Part shown: one piece after another, positions 1-9,380 of the stretch
How the letters are laid out: each line of letters starts with the position of its first letter
Position numbering within the stretch: position 1 is the stretch's first letter
Assembly: GCA_025548565.1 (NCBI GenBank)
Contig: JAJLPB010000004.1
Coordinates: forward strand, 372,001 to 436,000
Origin: Rugamonas sp. A1-17
GTDB lineage: Bacteria; Pseudomonadota; Gammaproteobacteria; Burkholderiales; Burkholderiaceae_D
Direction of reading: 5' to 3'
Length of the DNA: 64,000 nucleotides
Notes under the pieces: model-generated
The model's database searches: none
What the model saw: only the letters and a program-made list of their open reading frames with translations
What the model was told of the DNA's origin: nothing
Translations under genes and position numbers: made by a program

Positions 1-623
1 TCGCGCGGGTTGAGCGTACCCGAATCGCGCACCACGATGTGCAGGTTGCGGCCCAGGTCCTCCACCTCCAGTTCGCGGCCCAGCTCGTGCAGCGCGTGGC
101 AGGGATGGGCCACGGCGATAAACTCGATATCCATCAGCACATCGCCCAGGAAACCCGACGGGATGCGGCTGGCGATGGCGATGTCGACCCGCTGCTCGAC
201 CAGCGCATCCTCGGAGCCGGACAGCACGGTCTCCTCCAGGTTGACGCGGGTGTGCTTGGCCCAGGGCTCGAAATCGCGCAGCACCTGCACCAGCAGCTCG
301 ACCGGGAACAGGCTGTCGACCGCGATCGAGACCTGCGGCTCCCAGCCCTCGGCAAGGCTGGTGGCCAGTTGCTCCAGCTGGAAGGCGTCGCCCAGCAGCT
401 CGCGCGCCTTGGCCAGCAAGGCCTCGCCGTTTTTCGTCAGGCGCGCGCGGCGGCCATCGATCTCCAGCAGCTCGACGCCCAGTTGCTCCTGCAGCTTGGC
501 CACCATGTAGCTGACCGACGACTGGCTGCGGTGCAGCGCCTCGGCCGCCTGGGCGTAGCCGCCGCATTCGACGATGGCCTGCAAGACCTGCCACTGCTCC
601 AGCGTGCTGCGGGGGATCTTCAC
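1..623 (-). CDS. LysR-family transcriptional regulator (3' end cut off by window edge)
   Basis: Read directly on the minus strand; the frame stays open to base 1, so the C-terminus lies outside the window. A GTG start at 623 gives an N-terminus beginning VKIPRSTLEQWQVLQAIV, followed by a LysR-type winged helix (AQAAEALHRSQSSVSYMVAKL, about residues 24-44) and the start of the effector-binding domain (VSIAVDSLFPVELL). The GTG overlaps the TGA of the upstream adenylate cyclase (GTGA at 623-620), so the two are probably translationally coupled in one operon. That is unusual for a LysR gene and hints that it responds to, or works with, the cyclase. Target and inducer cannot be told from this fragment. 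Confidence 0.88.
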   Translation of the reverse strand, partial: MKIPRSTLEQWQVLQAIVECGGYAQAAEALHRSQSSVSYMVAKLQEQLGVELLEIDGRRARLTKNGEALLAKARELLGDAFQLEQLATSLAEGWEPQVSIAVDSLFPVELLVQVLRDFEPWAKHTRVNLEETVLSGSEDALVEQRVDIAIASRIPSGFLGDVLMDIEFIAVAHPCHALHELGRELEVEDLGRNLHIVVRDSGTLNPR

Positions 624-2944
624 TTCGATTCCATCACGAAGGTACCGTCCCAGTCGTCTGGCGGCGGGTTGGCCGCCATGTGCAGGCCGCGCTCGATGTA
701 CAGCGCGGCCACGCGGTCGTGCGGGTTGAGCGCGAGCACCTCGTTGAACAGCTTGCCCGCGGCGCTCCAGTTGCGCTTGCGGTAGCTCTGCAGCGCGTTG
801 CGGAACAGGCCCATGGCCTCGACCAGGTTGGGATAGCTGTCCTCGCTGTGGAAGTCCATCACCTCGTAGATCGACACCGGCTGGGTCTTGCCCTTGACCA
901 CCACGATGTCGACCTCGCGCAGGCGGTAGGTGCCGCGCAGCGCGCGGTAGGTGAACTCGCTGATGAGAATGTGGGCGCCGTACTGCTTGCAGGCCGATTC
1001 CAGCCGCGCCGCCAGGTTCACGCCGTCGCCGATGATGGTGTAGTCCATGCGCTTCTTGGAGCCGATGTTGCCGGACACGACCTGGTCGGTGTTGAGGCCG
1101 ATGCCGATCTCCACCGGCGGCTTGCCCTCGCGCGCGCGCAGCTGGTTCCAGGCGCGCAGCTCGGTCATCATGGCGATGGCGGTGCGCAGCGCGCGGTCGG
1201 CGTCGTCGTCGTGGCCGACCGGGATGCCGAAGGCCGCCATGATGGCGTCGCCGATGAACTTGTCGAGCATGCCCTCCTCGCGCTGGATGCAGTCGACCAT
1301 CATCGTGAAGTATTCGTTGAGCAGCGTGACCGTGCCCTGCGCGCCCAGCTGCTCGGTGATGGTGGTGAAGCTGCGGATGTCCGAGAACAGCACGGTGGCC
1401 GGCACGTTTTTACCGCCCAGCATTTCGGCGCCGTTGGCCACCATCTGGTCGGCGATGCCGGGGTCCATATAGCGCGACATGGTCGAGCGCAGGCGCTTTT
1501 CGCTGGAGATGTCCTCCAACATCAGCATCCAGCCTATGCCCTTCTTCTCCATCGACAGCAGCGGCTGCACGCTGAAGTTGACCGACAGCGTGGCGTCCTC
1601 CACCACCAGCTCGGCGTCCATCAGGTGTTCGGCGCTCTGGTTTTCCTCGACCTGGCGCAGCTTGTCCATCACCCAGCTGTTGGCGCCGCCGAAGAAATCC
1701 TGCGCCGGGCGGCCGAGGATGGCTTCCGGCCCGGTGCGCAGGATGCGCAGGCCGGCCGCGTTGCAGGTGACGATCTTCTCCTGCCCGTCCAGCGTGATGA
1801 CGCCGTTCGACATCGACTCCAGCATGGCCTCGTTGTAGTTCTTGATCTGCTGGACATCGGCGAACAGCTTGGCGTTTTCCAGCGCGATCGAGATCTGCGC
1901 GGTGAAGGCGCGCAGGCGCGATTCGTCCTCGTGCGTGAACGGGCCGCCGCGCTTGTTGAGCACCTGCGTCACGCCGATGATCTTGCCGGCCTTGTTGACG
2001 ATGGGGACGCACAGGATGGAACGCGTGAAGTAGCCGGTGCGCTTGTCGAACGCCGGGTTGAAGCGCAGGTCGGCGTAGGCGTACGGGATGTTGATGGTCT
2101 TGCCGGACGTGAAGACGGCGCCGGCGATGCCGGCCGTGTTGGGCAGGCGGATCTGCAGCGACTCCAGGCCCTGCCCCACCTCCGACCACAACTCGCCGGT
2201 CTTCTCGTCGTTGAGGAACAGGGTCGAGCGCTCGGCGTTGAGCAGGCGCGTGGCCTCGCCCATCACCTTTTGCAGCAGCGAGCCGAGCTTGATGTCGGCC
2301 GTGACCTCGGACACCACGTCGATGAATTCCATCTCCTGGCGGCGGATCTTCTTCATGCTTTCGAGGAAGCGCGCGCTTTGCAGCGCCAGCGTGCCCTGCG
2401 TGGTGAGCGCCTCCAGCAGCTGTAGGTCGGCGCGGGTGAACTTGCCGCGCCGCTTGTTGAGCGTCTGCGAGACGCCGATGATCTCGCCCTTGAAGGTCTT
2501 GATCGGCACGCACAGGATGTTGCGGGTGACGAAGCCGGTCTGCTCGTCGATGGAGCGGTTGAAGCGCGGGTCGGCGTAGGCGTCGGCGATGTTGACCGCC
2601 TCGCCGGTGGTGAACACGTGGCCGGCGATGCCGGTATGGTTCAGGAAGCGGATCTCGCGCTGGATGTTGCCTTGCGCGACGCGGGAGAACAGTTCGCCGG
2701 TCTCGGCGTCGTTGAGGAACAGTGTGCCGCGCTCGGCGTCCAGCTCCTCGGTGGTGACGTCGATCAGCGCGGTGAGGATTTCATCCAGCGTGTCGTAGGC
2801 GGCCATGCGCCGCGACACTTCCAGCAGCAGCTCGACCTGGCGCAGCCGCTTGCGCTGGGCGCCCGCCGCGGCCTGCGCCGACGCGGCCTCGCTCTTGGCG
2901 GGCGGCTTGGCCGGCACGCTGCGGATCGCGGGCTTGGCGCTCAT
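620..2944 (-). CDS. class III adenylate cyclase with two GAF domains and a PAS domain
   Basis: 774 residues, no membrane segment. After a charged Ala/Pro-rich N-terminus come two similar GAF domains (about 45-190 and 220-365, both containing AERxTLFLND, then ILCVPI, then LNKR), a PAS domain (about 375-480) and a class III cyclase domain. The cyclase domain has the metal-binding Asp in LFSDIRSF, the adenine-specifying Lys in LDKFIGDAIMAAFG, and DYTIIGDGVNLAARLES, which together point to ATP rather than GTP as substrate. It should make cAMP in response to a small ligand or redox signal sensed by GAF/PAS; the ligand is unknown. It overlaps the coiled-coil gene upstream (ATGA) and the LysR gene downstream (GTGA), forming a tightly coupled operon. 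Confidence 0.93.
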   Translation of the reverse strand: MSAKPAIRSVPAKPPAKSEAASAQAAAGAQRKRLRQVELLLEVSRRMAAYDTLDEILTALIDVTTEELDAERGTLFLNDAETGELFSRVAQGNIQREIRFLNHTGIAGHVFTTGEAVNIADAYADPRFNRSIDEQTGFVTRNILCVPIKTFKGEIIGVSQTLNKRRGKFTRADLQLLEALTTQGTLALQSARFLESMKKIRRQEMEFIDVVSEVTADIKLGSLLQKVMGEATRLLNAERSTLFLNDEKTGELWSEVGQGLESLQIRLPNTAGIAGAVFTSGKTINIPYAYADLRFNPAFDKRTGYFTRSILCVPIVNKAGKIIGVTQVLNKRGGPFTHEDESRLRAFTAQISIALENAKLFADVQQIKNYNEAMLESMSNGVITLDGQEKIVTCNAAGLRILRTGPEAILGRPAQDFFGGANSWVMDKLRQVEENQSAEHLMDAELVVEDATLSVNFSVQPLLSMEKKGIGWMLMLEDISSEKRLRSTMSRYMDPGIADQMVANGAEMLGGKNVPATVLFSDIRSFTTITEQLGAQGTVTLLNEYFTMMVDCIQREEGMLDKFIGDAIMAAFGIPVGHDDDADRALRTAIAMMTELRAWNQLRAREGKPPVEIGIGLNTDQVVSGNIGSKKRMDYTIIGDGVNLAARLESACKQYGAHILISEFTYRALRGTYRLREVDIVVVKGKTQPVSIYEVMDFHSEDSYPNLVEAMGLFRNALQSYRKRNWSAAGKLFNEVLALNPHDRVAALYIERGLHMAANPPPDDWDGTFVMESK

Positions 2945-3216
2945 GCGCGCGCCTCCAGCGTGTCGCGTAGCGCGCGAATGGTGTCGTGCAGTTGGGCGAC
3001 TTCGCCGTGGTGGAGCGTGCTGGCTTGTTGCAGGGCGTCGAGTTTTTCCTGCGCCACCCGCTCCAGGCTGGCGCGCAGCGCGGCGACGGTCTCGCGCAAT
3101 TGGGTGATCTCGCTGTGGGCGAAGGACAAGGCGTCCTGCACCGCGTGCTGGCGTTCCTGGTGGGACAGCTCCAATTCCGAGCGCAGCACGACCACGGTGC
3201 GCTGCAAATCGCGCAC
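2941..3216 (-). CDS. small coiled-coil protein coupled to the adenylate cyclase
   Basis: 91 residues from a GTG at 3216, almost entirely a predicted coiled coil (heptads rich in L, E, Q, R; for example ITQLRETVAALRASLERV). Its TGA overlaps the cyclase ATG (ATGA at 2944-2941), so the two are coupled and probably act together, perhaps by dimerising or tethering the cyclase. The start is uncertain. The same frame stays open upstream to a CTG at 3285 and would add a plausible lysine-led N-terminus (KKPKVTEINQPDDESLRL), but there is no ATG/GTG/TTG in that stretch. No known family recognised. Confidence 0.7.
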   Translation of the reverse strand: MRDLQRTVVVLRSELELSHQERQHAVQDALSFAHSEITQLRETVAALRASLERVAQEKLDALQQASTLHHGEVAQLHDTIRALRDTLEARA

Positions 3217-3342
3217 CTCGGCCAGCGCCAGACGCAGGCTTTCATCGTCCGGCTGGTTGATCTCGGTAACTTTAGGCTTTTTCAGAGGGGGCCCGCGGCA
3301 ATTAAGTACACCGCAGAATCATATCACCTCGGAATCACGCCA

Positions 3343-5574
3343 TCAAAAACGCTTTTCGACCGTGACGCGCAGCTGGGTTTCGCCGCTGGCCACGTTCAGC
3401 CGGTTCTGCGTGCCGTTGGCGTCGCTGTACAGGCTTTCCGTGACGTAGTCCTGCGCCAGCAGGTTGGAGACGGCGATCCGCAGATTGTTCTGGGTGTCGA
3501 TTTTCCACAAGGCGTACACGTCCAGGTCGCGGCGCACGCTGGTGTAGCCGCCCTGCGTGCCGCTCAGGCGCGCCAGGCCGCCGTTGCGGAAGCTGAAACT
3601 GCCGCCGGTGCTGAGCGCGCCGTTCGGACTCTTGTAGTCGACGCCCAGCGTGGCGCTGAGCGGGGTCTGCTGGTCGAGGCGGTTGTCCGGGCCGGGCACG
3701 CTTTCCACGCGCGACCAGTTGCGGCTGACGCTGGCGCGCAGGTCCAGCGCCGGCGCATGGTCGACCAGCGCGCGCACCGGAAACTTGGCTTCCAGCTCGA
3801 TGCCGCGGGTTTCGGCGCGGCCGTCGTTGATCGAGGTCGAGACCCAACGCTGGTCTTCGTACAGCAAGCCCTGGTGGGTGTAGTTTTCGATGCGGCGCAT
3901 CGAGGCGCTGGCGCTCAGCAGGCCGCCCTCGCCCCAGTAATGCTCGAACGAGGCGTCCAGGCCCAGCGCCAGCTCAGGCTTCAGGTGCGGATTGCCACGG
4001 CGGTCGGGCTCGGTCGGGCTGTTGTTGGTCGAGGTGAACTTGCGCGGAATCAGGCTGGCCGTGGACGGCGCCTTGTAGGTACGGGTCAGCGCCAGGCGCA
4101 ACTGGTCCTTCTTGTTCGGGAATTTATACAGCGTCTGCATCATCGGGCTGAACACGCTGGAACGCTGTTGCACGGCATCGAAGGTGTTGCCGTCGCTGCG
4201 GGTGTCCAGGCCTTCCCAGCGCAGGCCGGTGTACAGCGACCACAGCGGCGTCAGGTTCCATTCATCCTGGCCGTACAGCGCCAGCCGCGTGACCTTGGCC
4301 GAGAAGCCTTCGTCGCTGTTGTCCGGCGTGGCGCCAGGCAGCGCGGCTTCGCGTTGCATGCGGGTGTCGTCGCGCTTGGTGATGCCGGCGTCCCAGCCCA
4401 TGGCCAGCGCGTGCTCGGTGGACGCCTCGCCCTTGCCGTCGGCCGGCGCCACGCTGAAGGTCAGCGGCCGCGAGTGCTTGCCCTGGGTGCTGAAGCCCTT
4501 CTCGCCGCTGGTCGAGATGACGGTGCGCTCCAGCGTGGCAGGCTTGCCGTTGTTGCCGCCGAACTGGAGGGAATCGCTGGTGTTGCGGTTGTCGCTGATG
4601 CCGGCCTTCAGGTCCAGCTTGGCGCCGCCGTCGAGCTTGTGTACCCAGTTCAGGTCGGTGCGGCCGAAGGCGTTGTGGCTGCTGAAGGTGCTGTCGATGC
4701 GGTCATAGTCCGGGTCCAGGCCCAGCGTGGTCGTGGTGCGACGGTGGCCGTTGCCGACGAAATGGTTCAGGTTGACGAAGGTTTGCGAAGTCAGCGTGTC
4801 GCCGTTGTCCAACGTCCAGTTGACACGCGGCGACAGGTTCATGCCGTCGGCGCGGCCCTGGTCCTGCGAGGTGGTGGCGCGGTCCAGGTTGGGCTGGCCG
4901 GTGGCGTCGGTGCCGGTGTCGAACGACGGCGTCGTGCGGTTGTACATGTAGCGCCAGGCGTTGCCACCGAACGAATAAGAAGTGCCGCCGAGCTTGTCCG
5001 ACATCTGCAGGCTGACCGACGGCGAACTGAATTTGCTGCCCTTGGCCTCGCTGAACTTGACTTCGCGCTGGGCGGACTTCAGCGCCTTCTTCAGCACGAT
5101 GTTGATGGTGCCTGCGATCGATTGCGTGCTGAACTCGGCGCTGGCGGCGCGCAGGACTTCGATGCGCTCGATCACCTCGGGCGCCAGGCTGTCGATGGCG
5201 AAGCCGGCCGGGGCGCGCTCGCCGTTGATCAGGATCTGCGTGTAGCCGCTGCCCAGGCCGCGCATGCGGATTTCGCCGCCGCTGCGGCCGGCCGCGCCGC
5301 TAACCGTGATGCCGGGCACGCGCTTGAGCACGTCGTTGACCGAGGTGTCGCCGTATTTCTGGATCTCCTCGCTGGTGACCACGGTCTTGCTGGCGGTGTC
5401 GTCGCGGCGCGGGTCGTAGCTGGCGGCCGCCCCCTTGATCTCCACCTTCTGCATCGGCGCCGGCTTGGGCTGCTCGACTGGCGGCGCTTCGGCCTCGGCG
5501 CGAACGGCGCCGACATAAAGAGACAGTATGGCGGCAGCGAGCTGCGTCAGGCGAAATGGGCGGGCGGGCATCAT
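3343..5574 (-). CDS. TonB-dependent outer-membrane receptor
   Basis: 743 residues from the ATG at 5574 (a TTG at 5586 is in frame but less likely). Signal peptide ending near YVGAVRAEA, then a plug domain (KTVVTSEEIQKYGDTSVNDVLKR, GGEIRMRGLGSGYTQILING, IERIEVLRAASAEFS) and a long beta-barrel with the expected terminal aromatic residue (VTVEKRF). Such receptors import siderophores, cobalamin, carbohydrates or peptides using TonB energy. No substrate can be assigned, and no sigma/anti-sigma pair or iron gene lies alongside. The upstream region with Psd contains two AT-rich dyads (5615-5627 and 5659-5679) that could be operators. Confidence 0.9.
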   Translation of the reverse strand: MMPARPFRLTQLAAAILSLYVGAVRAEAEAPPVEQPKPAPMQKVEIKGAAASYDPRRDDTASKTVVTSEEIQKYGDTSVNDVLKRVPGITVSGAAGRSGGEIRMRGLGSGYTQILINGERAPAGFAIDSLAPEVIERIEVLRAASAEFSTQSIAGTINIVLKKALKSAQREVKFSEAKGSKFSSPSVSLQMSDKLGGTSYSFGGNAWRYMYNRTTPSFDTGTDATGQPNLDRATTSQDQGRADGMNLSPRVNWTLDNGDTLTSQTFVNLNHFVGNGHRRTTTTLGLDPDYDRIDSTFSSHNAFGRTDLNWVHKLDGGAKLDLKAGISDNRNTSDSLQFGGNNGKPATLERTVISTSGEKGFSTQGKHSRPLTFSVAPADGKGEASTEHALAMGWDAGITKRDDTRMQREAALPGATPDNSDEGFSAKVTRLALYGQDEWNLTPLWSLYTGLRWEGLDTRSDGNTFDAVQQRSSVFSPMMQTLYKFPNKKDQLRLALTRTYKAPSTASLIPRKFTSTNNSPTEPDRRGNPHLKPELALGLDASFEHYWGEGGLLSASASMRRIENYTHQGLLYEDQRWVSTSINDGRAETRGIELEAKFPVRALVDHAPALDLRASVSRNWSRVESVPGPDNRLDQQTPLSATLGVDYKSPNGALSTGGSFSFRNGGLARLSGTQGGYTSVRRDLDVYALWKIDTQNNLRIAVSNLLAQDYVTESLYSDANGTQNRLNVASGETQLRVTVEKRF

Positions 5575-5614
5575 TCTGAATGGCAAGTTGTAGGACGAGT
5601 CCGCGCATTATGCC

Positions 5615-5679
5615 TTGTTTTAAACAAAATGTTCAGGATTTGGCAAGTTGCGCCGCGTGTTTAGTCCATTTTTCTAAAC
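5615..5679. promoter_or_regulatory. two AT-rich dyads between TonB receptor and psd
   Basis: TTGTTT-T-AAACAA (5615-5627) and GTTTAG-N9-CTAAAC (5659-5679) are perfect inverted repeats in the 160-bp divergent intergenic region. A decamer TGGCAAGTTG is repeated at 5581 and 5641. They look like regulator-binding sites for the receptor gene; neither is a Fur box that I can recognise. Confidence 0.35.
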
Positions 5680-5734
5680 CGCGCCCGCGGCCGGCGCTAT
5701 AATGCGCGATCGTTCATTGTATGGATATCCTATC

Positions 5735-6580
5735 GTGTCTCGTCTTGCAGTCCTGCCGCACTACCTGCTTCCCAAGGGAGCGTTGACCAATTTTGCCGGC
5801 CGCGTGGCCGGCGCCAAATGGGGCGGCAAAACCACCTGGCTGATCCGCTGGTTCGTCGGCAAGTACAACGTCAACATGGACGAGGCGCTCGATCCGAATA
5901 TCGAGAACTACAGCAGCTTCAATGAGTTCTTCACGCGCGCGCTGCGCCCGGACGCCCGCCCGATGGCCGCCGCCGACTACATCTGCCCGATCGACGGCCG
6001 CATCAGCCAGTTCGGGGCTATCAAGGACGACCAGATTTTCCAGGCCAAGGGCCATAACTTCACGACCACCGCGCTGGTGGGCGGCGACGCCGAGCTGGCC
6101 GCCAAGTTCCAGAACGGCAGCTTCGCCAACCTGTACCTGAGCCCGCGCGATTACCACCGCATCCACATGCCCTGCGATGGCAAGCTGACCCGCATGATCT
6201 ACGTGCCGGGCGAGCTGTTCTCGGTGAGCCCGGCGGCCGCGCGCGGCATCCCCGGCCTGTTCGCCCGCAACGAGCGCGTGGTGTGCGTGTTCGACACCGC
6301 CCACGGCCCGTTCGTGATGACGCTGGTGGGCGCCACCATCGTCGGCAGCATGGCGACCGTGTGGCATGGCGTGGTCAATCCGCCGCGCATGCCGCATGTG
6401 TGCGAGTGGCAGTACGACGACCAGGACATCGTGCTGAAAAAAGGCGAGGAACTGGGCCGCTTCCTGCTCGGCTCGACCGTCGTGATGCTGTTCCCCAAGG
6501 ATGTGCTGAGCTTCAATCCGGCCTGGCAGCCGGCCGGCGCGGTCCAGCTGGGCCAGGCGATGGCCAACCTGAGAAAGTAA
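5735..6580 (+). CDS. psd: phosphatidylserine decarboxylase proenzyme
   Basis: 281 residues from a GTG at 5735 ([18 protein letters not shown]), matching the usual N-terminus of the family. An in-frame ATG at 5702 lies inside a TATAAT-like -10 box (5698-5703), so I prefer the GTG. Decarboxylates phosphatidylserine to phosphatidylethanolamine at the inner membrane. The self-cleavage site LLGST near the C-terminus (Gly-Ser bond, giving the pyruvoyl alpha chain) and the His-containing [13 protein letters not shown] motif are both present. Stand-alone gene; the following LysR gene converges on it with three bases between. Confidence 0.93.
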   Translation: MSRLAVLPHYLLPKGALTNFAGRVAGAKWGGKTTWLIRWFVGKYNVNMDEALDPNIENYSSFNEFFTRALRPDARPMAAADYICPIDGRISQFGAIKDDQIFQAKGHNFTTTALVGGDAELAAKFQNGSFANLYLSPRDYHRIHMPCDGKLTRMIYVPGELFSVSPAAARGIPGLFARNERVVCVFDTAHGPFVMTLVGATIVGSMATVWHGVVNPPRMPHVCEWQYDDQDIVLKKGEELGRFLLGSTVVMLFPKDVLSFNPAWQPAGAVQLGQAMANLRK

Positions 6581-6583
6581 GCT

Positions 6584-7495
6584 TCATCGCTCCACCGGGC
6601 GGCCGTCCTCGAAGGCGGTCTCCAGCATGTCGAGGAACACCCTGGTCTTGGCCGGCATCAGCCGGCGGCCTGGGAACACCGCCCAGCCCGTCACGACCGG
6701 GAACGACCACTCCGGCAAGACCCGCACCAAGTCCCCACCCTGCAGATACTCGCGCGCGATCAGCTCGGTCGAGGCGGCGATGCCGACGCCGGCCGCCGCC
6801 ATGCGCACCAGCATTTCCGGCGAGTTCGCCATCAGCCGCACCGGCAGTTCGCGTTCCCATTCCACCTTGCCGCGCAGGAGCTTCCAGCGCGTGAGCCCAT
6901 TCAGGCGCGGCGGCAGGCTGAGCAGGTCGTGCCGGAACAGGTCGTCGGGATGCTCGGGCAGTCCGCGCAGCGAGGTGTACAGCGGCGACGCGTACAGCGC
7001 GATCGTGCTCAGCGTGACGCGGCGCGCGGCCAGCGAGGCGTCGTCCGGCAGGTTGCCCATGCGGATGGCCAGGTCGAAATTCTCCGCCACCAGGTCGACC
7101 CGGCGCGGCGACAGATCCAGCTCCAGCGAGATGGCCGGGTACTGGTTCATGAAGCGCGCCATCATGCCGCCCATCGTCAGGTTGGCGAAGTCGGCCGGCA
7201 TCGACACCCGTAGCAAGCCGCTGGGCGCGCCCTGCCGGTGCTGCGCCAGCGCGCCGGCCATCTCGGTTTCGTCGGCCACCCGCCGCGCGTGCTCCAGCAG
7301 GCTGGCGCCGAACTCGGTCAGCACCAGCTTGCGCGTGGTGCGTTGGAGCAGGCGCTCGCCCAGTTGCGCCTCCAGCTGCGAGATCCGGCGCGAGACCGTG
7401 GATTTGGGCAGCTGCACGCGCTGCGCCGCCAGGCTGAAACTGCCGCATTCCACGATGCGGGCAAACAAAAGCAGGTCGCCAGGGTCGATTTCCAT
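6584..7495 (-). CDS. LysR-family regulator, divergent from azoreductase
   Basis: 303 residues, full length for the family. N-terminal winged helix ([27 protein letters not shown], about 18-44), then a substrate-binding-like effector domain of the type common in regulators of quinone or aldehyde stress genes. It is transcribed away from the azoreductase gene with 112 bp between the starts, the classic arrangement for LysR control of a divergent target. Within that gap TGGA-N9-TCCA (7512-7528) is a possible binding site, weakly supported. Confidence 0.9.
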   Translation of the reverse strand: MEIDPGDLLLFARIVECGSFSLAAQRVQLPKSTVSRRISQLEAQLGERLLQRTTRKLVLTEFGASLLEHARRVADETEMAGALAQHRQGAPSGLLRVSMPADFANLTMGGMMARFMNQYPAISLELDLSPRRVDLVAENFDLAIRMGNLPDDASLAARRVTLSTIALYASPLYTSLRGLPEHPDDLFRHDLLSLPPRLNGLTRWKLLRGKVEWERELPVRLMANSPEMLVRMAAAGVGIAASTELIAREYLQGGDLVRVLPEWSFPVVTGWAVFPGRRLMPAKTRVFLDMLETAFEDGRPVER

Positions 7496-7607
7496 GAGAT
7501 TGTTCCATCAGTGGACTAATGTTATCCATTTTAACGGCTTCCGGATTGAATTTGAAACGATTAAAGTAACTCCATCGCAGCACAAACCCAATAACAGGAG
7601 CAACACC

Positions 7608-8207
7608 ATGAACATCTTGCAAATCAACTCCAGCGCCCGCAGCACCGGTTCCGAATCCACCCGCCTGGCCGACGCCATCGTCGCCAAGGTGCGCGCCGCC
7701 AATCCGTCCGCCACGCTGCTGCGCCGCGACCTGGCAAGCGATCCGCATCCGGTGATCGACGAGCCGACGCTGCAAGCCCTGTTCACCCCGGCCGACCAGC
7801 GCACCGAAGCCCAGGCCGCCCGCGTGGCGCTGGACGATGCGCTGATCGCCCAGGTCCAGGCTGCCGACGTGATCGTCATCGGTGCGCCGACCTATAACTT
7901 CGGCATCACCGCGCAGCTGAAAAGCTGGTTCGACGCGATTGCCCGCGCCGGTGTGACATTCAAATACGGCCCGACCGGCCCGGTCGGCCTGTTGACCGGC
8001 AAAAAAGTGTATGTGGCGCTGGCCCGTGGCGGCATGCACCGCGACGCGCCGACCGATACGCAACTGGCGCACATCAAGATGTTCCTGAACTTCGTGGGCC
8101 TGACCGACGTGCAGTATGTGTTCGCCGAAGGCATGGGCATGGGCCCGGAAGCCGTCGCCAAGGCGCAAGCCCAGGCGGAGGCGGAGATCAACGCAGTACT
8201 GGTGTAA
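7608..8207 (+). CDS. azoR: FMN-dependent NADH:quinone/azo reductase
   Basis: 199 residues with the flavodoxin-like fold of the AzoR/AcpD family. It begins [11 protein letters not shown] (FMN phosphate loop), and has [22 protein letters not shown], the usual FMN and substrate-pocket segment, and a typical ARGGMH loop. Ribosome site CAGGAG precedes the ATG at 7608. Reduces quinones and azo compounds by two-electron transfer. Followed 23 bp later by a pirin gene in the same direction, so a small electrophile-stress operon under the divergent LysR gene is likely. Confidence 0.92.
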   Translation: MNILQINSSARSTGSESTRLADAIVAKVRAANPSATLLRRDLASDPHPVIDEPTLQALFTPADQRTEAQAARVALDDALIAQVQAADVIVIGAPTYNFGITAQLKSWFDAIARAGVTFKYGPTGPVGLLTGKKVYVALARGGMHRDAPTDTQLAHIKMFLNFVGLTDVQYVFAEGMGMGPEAVAKAQAQAEAEINAVLV

Positions 8208-8230
8208 CACCAGCAAACAAGGAGATTGCC

Positions 8231-9100
8231 ATGACCGACCAAGTAAGCAGCCCTCGCGGCGTAGAACGCATCATCAGCGGACAGGCCGTCATGGACGGCG
8301 CCGGCGTCAAGATCAACCGCGTACTGACCCAGCCGCTGCAGCGCCGGCTGGACCCGTTCCTGATGCTGGATAACTTCGGCAGCGGCCAGGCCAACGACTA
8401 CATCGCCGGCTTCCCCAGCCATCCGCACCGGGGCTTCGAGACGGTGACTTATATGCTGGAAGGCCGCATGCGCCACAAGGACAGCGCCGGCAACGAAGGC
8501 TTGCTGACCAACGGCGGCGTGCAATGGATGACGGCGGGACGCGGCGTGATCCACTCGGAAATGCCGGAGCAGGAGGAAGGCGTGATGGAAGGCTTCCAGC
8601 TGTGGCTGAACCTGCCCGCCAAGGACAAGATGCGCGCGCCGTGGTATCGCGATTTCAACGGTGCCGACGTGCCCGCCTTCACCACGGCCGACGGCGTGGA
8701 CGTGAAAGTCATCGCTGGCAGCAGCCACGGCGTGGCTGGCGCGGTGCAGCGCGAGGTGACGGAGCCGATTTATCTCGACATCCATCTGCCGGCCGGCGCC
8801 AGCTTCAGCCAGGCACTGCCGGAGGGCCACAACGCGTTCATCTTCACCTATCGCGGTGAGGTAAATGTGGGCGACAAGGCGGTGGCGTCGGGCCGCATGG
8901 CGATCCTGTCCAACACGGCAGGCGCGGACGGCGTGACGGTGCATGCGGAGCAGGCCAGCCGCCTGATCCTGGTGGCCGGCCACCCGCTCAACGAGCCGAT
9001 CGCGCAGTACGGCCCGTTCGTGATGAACACGCAGGCAGAGATCTTCGCCGCAGTTGAGGATTTCCGCGCCGGCAAGCTGGGCGAGGAAGCCCACGCTTGA
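8231..9100 (+). CDS. pirin family protein (bicupin)
   Basis: 289 residues, the usual pirin length. The N-terminal cupin has the metal ligands in FPSHPHRGFETVTYMLEG and GRGVIHSEMPE (His, His, His, Glu), then the C-terminal cupin (LPEGHNAFIFTYRGEV). Bacterial pirins often act as quercetinase-like dioxygenases or redox-sensitive partners. Pairing with an azoreductase suggests quinone or flavonoid stress, but activity is not shown by sequence. Good GGAG site at 8220. Confidence 0.92.
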   Translation: MTDQVSSPRGVERIISGQAVMDGAGVKINRVLTQPLQRRLDPFLMLDNFGSGQANDYIAGFPSHPHRGFETVTYMLEGRMRHKDSAGNEGLLTNGGVQWMTAGRGVIHSEMPEQEEGVMEGFQLWLNLPAKDKMRAPWYRDFNGADVPAFTTADGVDVKVIAGSSHGVAGAVQREVTEPIYLDIHLPAGASFSQALPEGHNAFIFTYRGEVNVGDKAVASGRMAILSNTAGADGVTVHAEQASRLILVAGHPLNEPIAQYGPFVMNTQAEIFAAVEDFRAGKLGEEAHA

Positions 9101-9122
9101 CGCTGCGATAGCTGTTGCAACC

Positions 9123-9151
9123 GCCGCCGGACAGGCAAGCTGTCCGGCGGC
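9123..9151 (+). terminator. hairpin after pirin gene
   Basis: An 11-bp perfect GC-rich stem (9123-9133 with 9141-9151, 7-nt loop) 22 bp after the pirin stop. The run of T afterwards is poor (TGCTCTATTT), so it is a plausible but not ideal intrinsic terminator. Confidence 0.55.
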
Positions 9152-9260
9152 TGCTCTATTTGCAACGCGGTGTGGGCCGATCGCCGCGACAGTCATAGCA
9201 AGCGAGCACCGATAAACTAAGGCTCCTTGCGCTTGTCACGCACGACAAGCAAACCGCGCA

Positions 9261-9380
9261 TCAAGCGCCGCAGCCCAGCCTCTTTTTCGCGTTTATCCCG
9301 GTCCACCAGCAATTGACGGAAGCCCACGCCAGCCAGGCGCACATGATTCCAACCACGAGCAATGCAACGCGATCAAGCAT
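9261..9380 (-). CDS. candidate 39-residue membrane peptide
   Basis: An ATG at 9380 is preceded by CTGGAG at good spacing. The 39-residue product has one strongly hydrophobic segment (VALLVVGIMCAWLAWASV) followed by a positively charged tail (NAKKRLG), consistent with an inner-membrane micropeptide with the tail in the cytoplasm. No family recognised. It is the only plausible gene in the 586-bp gap between the pirin gene and the next gene. Confidence 0.4.
   Translation of the reverse strand: MLDRVALLVVGIMCAWLAWASVNCWWTGINAKKRLGCGA

Noticed and set aside
680..2425. 581-codon plus-strand frame opposite the adenylate cyclase
   Set aside because: Amino-acid content is typical of an antisense high-GC frame (His, Gln, Arg, Val); the cyclase on the other strand has full motifs.
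2986..5664. 892-codon plus-strand frame opposite the TonB receptor
   Set aside because: Same antisense effect; the receptor has a signal peptide, plug motifs and terminal Phe.
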